A stretch of 60,862 nucleotides of DNA from JAJTFA01 sp044351265. GTDB lineage: Bacteria > Bacteroidota > Bacteroidia > UKL13-3. The position numbers and the translations under genes are program-made. Below the pieces are notes generated by a model. It ran no database searches. It was not told the origin of the DNA and saw only the letters and a list, made by a program, of their open reading frames with translations. The stretch's first letter is position 1. The number at the start of each line of letters is the position of its first letter. Of this stretch, positions 49,004 through 59,100 are shown piece after piece. The stretch is from contig JBILGC010000008.1 of the NCBI GenBank assembly GCA_044351265.1, positions 1 through 60,862 on the forward strand. The letters are read 5' to 3'.

Positions 49004-50173
49004 TTAAGCGTTCCTTTCAGTCAATTTATTTCCCATCATTTGCGCTATAATAACAAACCAAAGTACAATACAAGGAACAACTTTAAGTACATACGGCTCT
49101 ACCCATTCCTTTCTAATTACCCTTGGAAACAAATCGGTTGGTGAGAGGCAGGTAAATATAAAAAGCAATACAACTAATGCAAGTAATACCTTACTTGGTT
49201 TAATACTAAACCACCAAATTGCTGCGCCTGCCACTGCAATGATAAAAGTGGAAGATTCGGCTTTATGATTAAAAATAATAACCCAGATCATGATAGAAGC
49301 CAGCATGGCTTTACGAAAAATGATACGACCATATTGATTTATTTTTATGAGCGGTAGCATAAGGAGCGCAGCACCTGCTATTACAATAAATAGTTTTGGT
49401 GGATCAGCTCCAAACCAGCTTTTAAGCCAACCCATCACAGACAATCCGTAGGATATGCTATGGTCGTTTTGCAGCATATGCCACCAGCTTTTATAAAGAA
49501 AAATGAGCTGTTGTGGCGGTATTACCACAAGAGGCGCTAAGAACAACAAAACAGACCAGATGATGCTCCATCGGATAAACTTTAATTTGCCGGGATATAG
49601 GAAAAGTAGTACAAACGCAATAACTCCGAATATTTTTATAAAGGCGGTAATTACAATAAACAAAGCAGCCAAATGTTTTTTTTGATTTTCAAATGCATTA
49701 AATGTAAGGAGCAGCAGTGCAGCAATGATGCTATTGGTTTGCGCACTTTGAATGGCAGTTAAATTTTCCTGAAAAACAAACCAAAGGGCAAAGACCATCA
49801 CTTTATCAGATACAAAGTTGAATTTCTTTAAGGCATAGAACAGCAATGCACTGCTAAAGCAATTCCAAACAATTAAACTTACCCAATCGGGTAGAAGCGC
49901 AAATGGTGCCATTGCCAGCGCAAAAGTTGGACTATATTTAAATAGATCATATTGTTCTGAAGCATATAGTGTATATAAATCCTGCGAATGAATAAGATGA
50001 AAAAAGGCTTGCCTGAATATGATGAAATTGTTGTAGTGCTTATAGATATTTAGACCATTAAAGGTTTTGTTTCCTAAAAAAATCAGATGAGCACTTGCAA
50101 TAATTGCAACCAGTAGATACAAACTAAGCAATACGTTTGCCGAGGTTGCATATTTTTTAATCTTACTGGGCAT
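49004..50173 (-). CDS. Glycosyltransferase family 87 (DUF2029) membrane protein
   Basis: A 389-residue polytopic membrane protein with about ten hydrophobic segments. It has the DUF2029/GT87 pattern: an extracytoplasmic loop with DLYTLYASEQYDLFKYSPTF and then APFALLPDWVS. Members use polyprenyl-phosphate sugars; mycobacterial relatives transfer mannose. The acceptor here is unknown. It is the last gene of a minus-strand run after the leucyl aminopeptidase and pdxA (12-bp gap to pdxA). Confidence 0.8.
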   Translation of the reverse strand: MPSKIKKYATSANVLLSLYLLVAIIASAHLIFLGNKTFNGLNIYKHYNNFIIFRQAFFHLIHSQDLYTLYASEQYDLFKYSPTFALAMAPFALLPDWVSLIVWNCFSSALLFYALKKFNFVSDKVMVFALWFVFQENLTAIQSAQTNSIIAALLLLTFNAFENQKKHLAALFIVITAFIKIFGVIAFVLLFLYPGKLKFIRWSIIWSVLLFLAPLVVIPPQQLIFLYKSWWHMLQNDHSISYGLSVMGWLKSWFGADPPKLFIVIAGAALLMLPLIKINQYGRIIFRKAMLASIMIWVIIFNHKAESSTFIIAVAGAAIWWFSIKPSKVLLALVVLLFIFTCLSPTDLFPRVIRKEWVEPYVLKVVPCIVLWFVIIAQMMGNKLTERNA

Positions 50174-50185
50174 CTTTAAGGCTGA

Positions 50186-51253
50186 TTAGAAATCAATGCG
50201 AAACCGTTCTTTTCTGAGTGGAGTAAATGGCAATGGATTTTCCTTTAGTTTAAAATTGTCATTTTTCCTCCTAACAATATCTATTGCGGCATAAATGGCA
50301 TTTCTGAAAGATACTTCACTGGCCTGATTTTTACCCGCTATGCCATAAGCAGTGCCGTGGTCCGGTGAAGTGCGCACAAACGGAAGACCTGCTGTATAAT
50401 TTACCCCATCTTCAAAAGCTATATACTTAAATGGAATTAAACCCTGATCATGATACATGGCTAAAACGGCATCAAACTTGTGATGCTGTCTGGCTCCAAA
50501 AAAACCGTCTGATGAATAAGGACCATATACAACCATACCTTCTTCTTGCGCAGTTTTAACGGCAGGAACAATAATATCTCTATCTTCATTACCTAATAAG
50601 CCATTGTCGCCTGCATGCGGATTTAGCCCGAGCACGGCAATTTTAGGTTTGCTGATGCTGAAATCATCCTGAAGTGATTTTTTCATAATGCGCAGCTTAC
50701 GTAAAATCAATTCGGTTTTTAGAACCTGAGCTACATCTTTAAGTGGTATATGAGCAGTTACTAAGCCAACCCTAATATCGGAATGAATGAGCATCATGAT
50801 GTAATCATGCGTACCTGCTTGTTGAGCCAGATACTCTGTATGACCCTTAAATGGCAGTAGTTGGTTATTTACGTTGTGCTTGTTTAAAGGGGCAGTTACC
50901 AATGCATGTATTTTATTTTCTTTTAAATCCTTTGTTGCCAATTCAAGGGAGCGGAATGCGTACTTACCCGCGATTTCAGTTGATTCTCCGGGTTTAATTT
51001 CTACTTCATCTTCCCAACAAACCAAAACATTAGATTTTTTATGATGAATTTGGTCAAGACTTTTTGCTATGTAAAGATTAAACTCATGATGACCCATCAG
51101 TTTTTTCCAGTAGGTAATAATCTTAGGCGAACCATATACCACAGGCGTGCAGTATTCTGTAATACGGTTATCAAGCAATGTTTTTATAATTATTTCAACG
51201 CTTACGCCATTTACATCACCAAGCGTTATTCCAATAATGGGTAGTTTACTCAT
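50186..51253 (-). CDS. pdxA: 4-hydroxythreonine-4-phosphate dehydrogenase
   Basis: A 355-residue enzyme of the DXP-dependent pyridoxal-phosphate pathway (oxidises 4-phosphohydroxy-L-threonine). It shows GDVNGVSVE at the N-terminus, KGHTEYLA, the metal-binding NPHAGDNG, and YHDQGLIPFKY. Length is slightly above the usual 330. PdxJ, its partner, is not in the window. It sits 15 bp after the leucyl aminopeptidase gene. Confidence 0.95.
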   Translation of the reverse strand: MSKLPIIGITLGDVNGVSVEIIIKTLLDNRITEYCTPVVYGSPKIITYWKKLMGHHEFNLYIAKSLDQIHHKKSNVLVCWEDEVEIKPGESTEIAGKYAFRSLELATKDLKENKIHALVTAPLNKHNVNNQLLPFKGHTEYLAQQAGTHDYIMMLIHSDIRVGLVTAHIPLKDVAQVLKTELILRKLRIMKKSLQDDFSISKPKIAVLGLNPHAGDNGLLGNEDRDIIVPAVKTAQEEGMVVYGPYSSDGFFGARQHHKFDAVLAMYHDQGLIPFKYIAFEDGVNYTAGLPFVRTSPDHGTAYGIAGKNQASEVSFRNAIYAAIDIVRRKNDNFKLKENPLPFTPLRKERFRIDF

Positions 51254-51268
51254 CTCTCTTCTTTAAAA

Positions 51269-52717
51269 TTATTTTGAAAGGTTTTTAATGAAATCAAATA
51301 GTAGCCGCACGCCCACACCTGTTCCGTTTTTACTTCTATAGCTGTCGGCTGCTGTATTCCAGGAAGGTCCTGCAATATCAAAGTGCATCCAGGCGTAATC
51401 GGTAAATTTTTCTAAGAATTTTCCTGCGGTAATTGCACCTGCAATCGGGCCTCCAATATTTTTCATATCTGCAATATCGCTTTTAATGAGTTTGGCGTAT
51501 TCATCAAAAAATGGGAACTCGACCAGTCTTTCATAAACCCTATTGCCACTATCTTTTAATTTTTCTTTTTGTTTCTCTTCTGCTGTTCCCATGCACACAA
51601 TGCCATATGGTCCAATAGCAGCAGCCGCGGCACCGGTTAGTGTTGCAAAATCAAGAACGAGTTCTGGTTTATATTTTTTAGCATAAGACAATGCGTCTGC
51701 AAGAATCATTCTTCCCTCAGCATCACTGTTAAGCATTTCAACCGTTTGGCCATCGTACATTTTAATTACATCACCGGGGGCATATGCATTTTCTCCGGGT
51801 CTATTATCGGTTGCGGGCACCAAACCTATTACATGGCAATTTAAATTAGCCTTGGCTATGGCATACATGCTTGCTGCAACTGTTGCCCCTCCAGCCATAT
51901 CGCATTTCATGTAATCCATACTGTTGGCAGTTGGTTTCAGGCTTAGACCTCCTGTATCATACACTACACCTTTTCCAATCAAAACAATAGGCTTTTTATT
52001 GCGCGCTTTTTTAGGTTTCCACTCCATAATTGTAAAAGTGGGAGGTGTTTGGCTTCCCATATTAACCGCTAAGAGTCCACCCATTTTTAAGGCCTCAATT
52101 TGTTTCTTGTTTAATACTTCTGCTTTAAATCCTGATTTCTTGCCAAGTTCTTTCATCTCCTGCGCAAATGTTACTGCATTGAGGTAAGATTGAGGCTCAT
52201 TCACCAGGTTGCGTGCTTTGTAAACAGCATCTGTTATAATTTGCAATTCGTTTGCTTCTTCCTTTTTAACATAGGTCTGATTAAGCAGGATATCTGTTAA
52301 GGTGTTTTTGTCCTTCTTATCACTTTTATATCGTAAGAACTGATAGTTGCTCAGGGCACAGCCCTCCGCTATAGCAAGTAGTTCTCCATTTTTTGTATTT
52401 ACAAAACTACTTAGCTGTATGGTATCATATTTATGAGTGTTTATGGCAGCTGCAATCTTATTACCTGTATTTCTTAACTCCTCCAATTGCTGCCAGTGGT
52501 TTTTTTTATCAAAGGCTTCTGTTAGCTGAATGAAAACGAGTCTGTTAAACTGATTAACTGTAATAAATTTCTCGTCTGCCTTTATTTTCTTATCTATATA
52601 CGCAAGTTCACGTTTGTCGAATCCTGCGCCATCCCAATTACTTTTTTTATTTGCAAGAAAAAGAACCGACTGGCTATTATTAATTTTTGTAAATGTTGAA
52701 ATTTGTGTGTGCGACAT
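51269..52717 (-). CDS. Leucyl aminopeptidase (M17)
   Basis: A 482-residue cytosolic metallo-exopeptidase. The catalytic C-terminal part has the dinuclear metal site: VLIGKGVVYDTGGLSLKP, the CDMAGG segment, and NSDAEGRMILAD, which is the family signature (with Ser in place of Thr). The N-terminal 150 residues are the less conserved regulatory domain. A TAGTTTTG box on the minus strand (52747-52740) is a candidate -7 element. It opens the transcript with pdxA and the GT87 gene. Confidence 0.93.
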   Translation of the reverse strand: MSHTQISTFTKINNSQSVLFLANKKSNWDGAGFDKRELAYIDKKIKADEKFITVNQFNRLVFIQLTEAFDKKNHWQQLEELRNTGNKIAAAINTHKYDTIQLSSFVNTKNGELLAIAEGCALSNYQFLRYKSDKKDKNTLTDILLNQTYVKKEEANELQIITDAVYKARNLVNEPQSYLNAVTFAQEMKELGKKSGFKAEVLNKKQIEALKMGGLLAVNMGSQTPPTFTIMEWKPKKARNKKPIVLIGKGVVYDTGGLSLKPTANSMDYMKCDMAGGATVAASMYAIAKANLNCHVIGLVPATDNRPGENAYAPGDVIKMYDGQTVEMLNSDAEGRMILADALSYAKKYKPELVLDFATLTGAAAAAIGPYGIVCMGTAEEKQKEKLKDSGNRVYERLVEFPFFDEYAKLIKSDIADMKNIGGPIAGAITAGKFLEKFTDYAWMHFDIAGPSWNTAADSYRSKNGTGVGVRLLFDFIKNLSK

Positions 52718-52900
52718 AATTAAATAAATCTTAAGTGAGCAAAACTATAAAAAAAACTGAGATGGAGGCGCTATTCTTGCAGTAGGATTAAAATCAGTTC
52801 TAAGTTCAGGTGGCTTTATTTGAATTCAATAGTGATTACCTGTAATTAATATCTAAAGCAGTTTTGACGAATCATAAACAATTTTACTTCTATTTGTAAG

Positions 52901-53710
52901 GTGCAAAAAAACAATACAAAAAATAAGGTTGCGCCAAAAAAACACCTGGGGCAGCATTTTCTGAATGATGAAGAAATTGCTAATAACATTACAAGAGCGC
53001 TGATAGAAAAGAATACTTGTAAACATGCGCTGGAGATTGGCCCTGGTATGGGCGTGTTAACAAAGTATCTGCTTAAGGAAAATAGTTTTACAACACATGC
53101 TATTGATATTGACCATGAATCGGTATTATGGCTTCAGGAGCATTTCCCTCAGCTAATACCTAATTTGATTGAAGGCGATTTTTTGAAGCTTGATTTAAAA
53201 CAAGTAGTAAACGAGCCTTTCTCTCTCATTGGTAATTTTCCTTACAATATTTCATCTCAGATCGTTTTTAAAATGCTCGATAACCGCAAACAGATTCCAC
53301 TCATGGTAGGCATGTTTCAAAAAGAAGTGGCAGAGCGATTTTGTGCTACTCCTCGGCATAAGGAGTATGGGATTTTAAGTGTATTAACGCAGGCTTATTA
53401 TGAGGCCGAATATTTATTTACTGTAGATGAGCATGTTTTTACGCCTCCGCCAAAGGTAAAATCCGGAGTAATAAGTCTAAAGTTGCGCATTGAAGAGCCT
53501 GATATCGAACAATCACTTCTATTCAGAACTGTTAAAGTGGCATTTAATCAGCGCAGAAAAAAATTAAGAAATGCTTTACAACAATTTCAGTTAAATGACT
53601 CAATATTGCAGCAAGCTGGGTTTATTGATAAAAGAGCGGAAGAGTTAAGCGTTTCCGATTTTATTCACTTAAGTAAACTGATTGAGCAACATGGAAAAAC
53701 GCACGATTGA
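52901..53710 (+). CDS. rsmA: 16S rRNA (adenine1518/1519-N6) dimethyltransferase
   Basis: A 269-residue KsgA/RsmA enzyme that dimethylates two adjacent adenines in helix 45 of 16S rRNA. It has the N-terminal KHLGQHFLND, the SAM motif EIGPGMGVLT and motif IV NFPYNISSQ. The start is GTG: it gives the normal N-terminus for the family, and no ATG lies upstream in frame near it. The last 20 nt overlap the start of mgtE. Confidence 0.94.
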   Translation: MQKNNTKNKVAPKKHLGQHFLNDEEIANNITRALIEKNTCKHALEIGPGMGVLTKYLLKENSFTTHAIDIDHESVLWLQEHFPQLIPNLIEGDFLKLDLKQVVNEPFSLIGNFPYNISSQIVFKMLDNRKQIPLMVGMFQKEVAERFCATPRHKEYGILSVLTQAYYEAEYLFTVDEHVFTPPPKVKSGVISLKLRIEEPDIEQSLLFRTVKVAFNQRRKKLRNALQQFQLNDSILQQAGFIDKRAEELSVSDFIHLSKLIEQHGKTHD

Positions 53711-55052
53711 TCAGGCATTTGTAAAGCATGTAAAGCAGCTGTTGGAGCAGCAGAGTAATGAAAATATTACCTCATTGCTGCATAGCATGTATGCCCAGGA
53801 TATTGCAGAACTGCTGGATAAAGTGCAGCCGGATGAGGCACGCATGCTGATGAGCATGGTAGAGAAAGACAAAATAATAAAAGTGTTGGTTGAGATGGAG
53901 GAGAATGTTCGGGAGTCCTTTCTCTCTGCTTACTCACCTAAAGATATTGCGGATGAGTTTATTCAAAATATGGATTCAGATGATGCTGCTTATATTCTAA
54001 ATCAATTACCTGTTAAAGAAAAAGAGGATGTGATTGCCAGTTTAACCGATATAGCTTATGCATCCAGCCTTCTTTCCTTACTGAGTTATGAGGAGCATAC
54101 GGCAGGCAGTTTAATGGCGGTTGAATTGGTAAAAGCAAACGTTGAGTGGACAGTTGGACAATGCGTTGAAGAAATACGCAGGCAGGCTGAAAATGTAGAT
54201 ACCATTTACGTGGTTTATGTGGTAGATTATTACGAACGTTTGATGGGTCTTATTACTTTAAAAAACCTCATCCTTGCTAATCCTGATTTGCCTTTGGCTG
54301 AGGTTTATAACAAGGAGGTTATCTCTGTTTCCACATCAACAGATTCTGAAGAAATAGCAAACTTGTTTAAGAAATATGATCTGGTGGTTTTGCCTGTTGT
54401 AAACGCGCTTGGACAATTGGTGGGGCGCATCACGGTTGATGACGTGGTTGAGGTAATTAAAGAAGAAGCCAAAGAAGACTACCAATTAATGTCAGGTATA
54501 ACCGAAGATGTTGATGCAACCGATAAAGTATGGGTGCTTTCCAGAGCCCGTCTGCCTTGGTTGCTTATCGGTTTGCTTGGTGGCATAGCTTCATCACGTT
54601 TTATTGAAGTTTATGAAAACGAAATTCAGATTCATCCGGAGATGGCATTCTTTATGCCTCTTATTGCAGCAATGGGAGGCAATGCAGGTGTACAATCATC
54701 TGCCATAGTGGTGCAAGGGCTTGCCAATAATACGCTGGGAACAAAAAATATAGTTCCTAAATTACTTAAAGAATTGCGAGTAGCCTTTCTCAATGGCATC
54801 ATCTGTTCGGTATTGCTGTTTGGCTATAACTTACTTTTTTCAGACTCATACGACCTAAGCATTACTGTAAGCACAGCCTTGTTTAGTGTTATTATCTTTG
54901 CATCAGTTTTAGGAACTTTTATTCCTTTATTGTTGGATAAAATGAAAATCGATCCCGCCATTGCAACAGGTCCATTTATTACTACAACCAATGATTTGCT
55001 AGGCCTAGCCATTTACTTTACCGTTGGGCATATGCTCTACAATGTTATTTAG
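53691..55052 (+). CDS. mgtE: Magnesium transporter MgtE
   Basis: A 453-residue Mg2+ channel with the N-domain (ENITSLLHSMYAQDIAELLD), two CBS domains (about 130-255) that sense cytoplasmic Mg2+, and five membrane helices with the pore signature AAMGGNAGVQSSAI. I take the ATG at 53691; a TTG three codons earlier is also in frame. It overlaps rsmA by 20 nt, so the two are co-transcribed. CorA is also present in the window. Confidence 0.94.
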   Translation: MEKRTIDQAFVKHVKQLLEQQSNENITSLLHSMYAQDIAELLDKVQPDEARMLMSMVEKDKIIKVLVEMEENVRESFLSAYSPKDIADEFIQNMDSDDAAYILNQLPVKEKEDVIASLTDIAYASSLLSLLSYEEHTAGSLMAVELVKANVEWTVGQCVEEIRRQAENVDTIYVVYVVDYYERLMGLITLKNLILANPDLPLAEVYNKEVISVSTSTDSEEIANLFKKYDLVVLPVVNALGQLVGRITVDDVVEVIKEEAKEDYQLMSGITEDVDATDKVWVLSRARLPWLLIGLLGGIASSRFIEVYENEIQIHPEMAFFMPLIAAMGGNAGVQSSAIVVQGLANNTLGTKNIVPKLLKELRVAFLNGIICSVLLFGYNLLFSDSYDLSITVSTALFSVIIFASVLGTFIPLLLDKMKIDPAIATGPFITTTNDLLGLAIYFTVGHMLYNVI

Positions 55053-55123
55053 TTGCATAAATGGTGCAACCAATTCTTATATTTTGTTAACTATTACTTA
55101 AAATCGCACACAAATAGTTTTTG

Positions 55124-56065
55124 ATGAGCGGTTCAAAACAAGTGTTGATTATTGATGATGTGCATGAGCTTTTAATTAAAGGCTTAACACACATTGGATG
55201 GTTGGTTCATTATCGGCCTGAATGGGGTAGGGGTGATTTGATAAGTCATATAGAACAAATGGAAGGACTGGTGGTAAGAACCAAAACAGAAATAGACCAA
55301 CACGTTCTTTCTCATGCAAAAAAATTAAAGTGGATTGCCCGTGCAGGTGCCGGCTTGGATAATATAGATACAGCATACTGCAATCAATATCAAATAGCGT
55401 TTTTTAATGCAGGTGAGGCAAATGCCGATGCAGTTGGGGAGCAAACAATGGCTATGTTGCTTTCACTGCTGGCTAATGTTGTGAAGGCAGATGCCGAAGT
55501 AAGGCAGGGTATTTGGGATCGTTTAGGTAACACAGGAGAGGAGCTATCCGGTAAAACAGTTGGTATTATAGGATACGGTAATACCGGCAAAGCCGTGGCT
55601 CGCAGGTTGGCCGGTTTTAACGTTAGAGTTTTAGCTTACGACAAGTATTTACAGCACTACACGGATTCCTTTGCTACCGAATCAACCATGCAAGATATTT
55701 TTGAAAATGTCGATGTGCTTAGTTTACACGTACCACTTACCGCAGAAACCAAGTATATGGTTGATGATGCATTCATTCGTCAATTTAAAAAACCAATCAT
55801 TTTACTTAATCTTTCCAGAGGTAAAATTGTGCGTTTACAGCATTTGTGTGAATCAATGGAGTCGGGTCTTATAAAAAAGGCTGCCCTTGATGTGTTGGAA
55901 AATGAAAATCTAAATGCATTGACATCCGAAGAAAAAGATTGGTATAACAAACTAATTGGGAGCAATAAGGTCATTCTTACCCCCCATATTGGGGGATGGA
56001 CGGAAGAATCATACCGCAAGATTTCTGAGGTTTTACTGCAAAAAATCAAAGAGTTAACAGGTTAG
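55124..56065 (+). CDS. D-2-hydroxyacid dehydrogenase (phosphoglycerate dehydrogenase-like)
   Basis: A 313-residue NAD-dependent dehydrogenase of the SerA/2-hydroxyacid family. The Rossmann motif GIIGYGNTGKAV, the catalytic Arg in NLSRGKIV and the His in LTPHIGG are present. Length fits the short form without an ACT domain. The substrate may be 3-phosphoglycerate, hydroxypyruvate or another 2-hydroxyacid. I start at the ATG of MSGSKQV; a TTG one codon earlier is possible. The downstream gap contains an AT-rich palindrome and then the receptor gene. Confidence 0.88.
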   Translation: MSGSKQVLIIDDVHELLIKGLTHIGWLVHYRPEWGRGDLISHIEQMEGLVVRTKTEIDQHVLSHAKKLKWIARAGAGLDNIDTAYCNQYQIAFFNAGEANADAVGEQTMAMLLSLLANVVKADAEVRQGIWDRLGNTGEELSGKTVGIIGYGNTGKAVARRLAGFNVRVLAYDKYLQHYTDSFATESTMQDIFENVDVLSLHVPLTAETKYMVDDAFIRQFKKPIILLNLSRGKIVRLQHLCESMESGLIKKAALDVLENENLNALTSEEKDWYNKLIGSNKVILTPHIGGWTEESYRKISEVLLQKIKELTG

Positions 56066-56100
56066 TGGAAAAATCAATTTGATACAGGATTGGGCAAGTT

Positions 56101-56117
56101 TTGATTTATTAAATCAA
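56101..56117. repeat. AT-rich palindrome between the dehydrogenase and the receptor
   Basis: TTGATTTA-T-TAAATCAA, 8-bp arms around one base, 35 nt after the dehydrogenase stop. The same arms form the stem at 9009-9032. It could be a weak transcript end or a protein-binding site; nothing decides between them. Confidence 0.4.
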
Positions 56118-56185
56118 ATTCCTTTAATTTACCGATTCATATAAAAACCGTTTTAAGCATTTATCGAAGAAATAATTACTGTTGA

Positions 56186-59100
56186 ATGAAAAAAGTATAT
56201 AGTTTAATTTTAGCATTTTTCGCATTTGTATTGCTCGCGAATGCTCAATCACAGCTTGGAGAAATCAGGGGTAAGGTTATCGATTCAAAAACCAAAAAAC
56301 CTCTTGACTATGCCAGTGTAACCATTGAACTGAATGGGTTGGTTAAGGCCACTACTCTTACAGACGATGAGGGCGGCTACATTGTTAAAACCCTTCAGCC
56401 GGGCGAGTATACAGTGAAGGTTACCACCATCGGATATCGCAATGCAATAATCAGACAGGTTGATGTAATAAGCGATCAGATTACGTTTGTGAATGTTCCA
56501 ATGGAGCCATCAGACGGTAAAATGCTGGATGATGTAGTGATTGTTCAAAAACGTCCTTTAGTTGACCCTGAAGGAAAGGGTGGTGCAACCAAAACAGCAA
56601 AGGAAATTATGGCTTTGCCACAACGTAATGCAAACATGGTGGCCAATACAGTTGCCGGTGTAGATGCCCGTGCCGGTGGTACACCAAACTTTCGTGGCGC
56701 ACGTGCAGACGGAACAGCTTATTATATAGATGGTGTGCGTGTGCAGGCAGGAAGTATTAATATCCCGCAAAATGCAGTAGATCAAATTCAAATAATTACA
56801 GGTGGTGTTCCTGCACAATATGGTGACTTTATTGGAGGGGCCATTGCCATCAATACCAAAGCACCATCAAAGAACTGGATGCGCGGCTTTGAGTTTATCA
56901 GTTCTTCGCCTTTTAACAGATATCTGGATAATTCTCATTATAACGAGTTACAAGGTTTTGTATCAGGGCCTCTTTTACTAAAGGACAAAGGTAAAGGAGA
57001 CAAAGAGCGTGTGCTTGTAGGATTTTCGTTTGCAGGCAGTGGTGTTTACGCACGTGATGGACGTTTACCTGCAACAGATATGTTTAAAGTGAAAGATGCA
57101 AAATTACGTGAGATTGAAGAAACGCCACTTGTTCCTCAGCAAGGTGGTGGTTTTATACCAGCCGGTGAGTACCTTACCCGTGCAGATCTTGAGCCAGTCG
57201 ATTACAGATTAAATGCATCTACATACAGCTTCAATATTCAGGGTAACTTCTCTTATCAGCCTACCAACAATATCTCTGTTCGTATGGGCTACCAGGGAGC
57301 TTTTGCCAGAGGCAGAAACTTCAGTTATGTAAACTCCTTGACCAATTATAACAATAATTCAATAACCCAGGATATTACTGGACGCGTTTACCTGCAATTT
57401 ACCCAAACATTTGCCAAACAGGATGCTGAAAAAGATAAAACCAAAGAACAAAAATCAGTTATCAGTAATGCATTTTATACTGTACGTGTTTCTTATGAAA
57501 ACAGGTTTGCTGAAGGTATGGATGCTGAGCATGAGCGTAATTTATTTAATTATGGCTATGTAGGTAGGTTCACCAGATACACCGCACCGGCCTTCCAGGC
57601 TGTGAGAAAAGGTTTTGGCGATTCGGCTGATGTTTACACCTTGGTAGACGATCAGGGAAATAAAAGAGAATTGCGTTTAACATCATACGCCCGTCAGGTT
57701 GGGTTTATAGATACAGCGCTAACCTACGAACAAGCTTCTGTTAATCGCATCAGAGGAAATTATACTCGAACTATTTATGATTATTACAGAGATAGGGGAC
57801 AAAGCATAAGAAGTATTAGTAACCTTCGTGGTTTGGGTGGTTCAGCCAACGGTGATTTACCCAATGGTATTTATTCCAACTTATGGTCTAGCCCCGGAGC
57901 TCTTCAAGCTAATTATTCAAAGAGTATGAATGAAACATATACTCTTTTTGTGATGACTGAAGCTACTGCTGCACCCAAAAGTAATCCTAAGGCTAAACAT
58001 GATTTACAATTTGGGTTCACCTATGAGCAACAATTCAGAAGAGGTTATAGTGTAAATTCTAATGGTTTATGGACACTAATGCGTCAATTGGTTAACCAAC
58101 AGTTTTCAGGTATGGATTATGCCAACCCTATTGTTGATGCAAGAACCTTTGATGCAAATGGTGTGTTTAATGATACTCTTCGCTTTAGGGATTCTATCGT
58201 TTCACAAAATCAGGGAGCCTTTGATAGAAATTTGCGTAACAAATTAATTGGGATGGGAGCAACTGATGTATATGGAAATCCAATTGATCAATATTCTCGC
58301 CTAAATTCTGATGGATACGATCCAAGTATGTATTCGATCGATATGTTTTCAGCTGACGAATTACTAAACAATGGTAATTCATACGTAAGTTACTTCGGAT
58401 ATGATTATAAAGGGAACAGAGTAGGAGGTAAACCTGGTTTAAGAGACTTTCTTGCTGATCCAACCAATCGTACCCTTGGCGCTTTTCAACCGGTTTACAT
58501 GGCTGCTTGGGCACAAGACAAGTTTGTATTCAAGGATTTAATTGTGCGTTTAGGTGTGCGCATGGAACGTTTTGATGCAAATCAGGTTGTTCTTAAAGAC
58601 CCATACACTATGGCGCCAGCATACACTGCTGGCGATGTAAGGGGAGGTAAACTTGCAATTTCACCTGAAAAAATACCAGGTTCGGTTGGGAATGACTATA
58701 CGGTATATGTTAATGATGAAAATCAAGCCAACAGCAACCTGCAAGTTACTGGTTTTAGAAGCGGGAACGACTGGTTTGACAAGAATGGAAATCCTGTAAC
58801 TGACCCATCTGCTTTGTGGAGAAATGCATCTGCTGCAAGAGTGCCGCTTTCAAGAAATCAAAATATTCCATTCTTAATTAATCCGGGACAGATTATCCCT
58901 GATGAGGCTTCATTTGTAGACTATACTCCGGATTTTAAATTATTGCCTCGAATTTGGTTTTCGTTTCCTATTTCAACCACTTCACAATTTTTCGGAACTT
59001 ATGATGTGCTGGCTCAGCGGCCAACTGAAGGCAATGTTGCGCAAATTGATGATTATTTTTTCCTTAATAATCGTCTAACAGGTACAATCGCCAATCCGGA

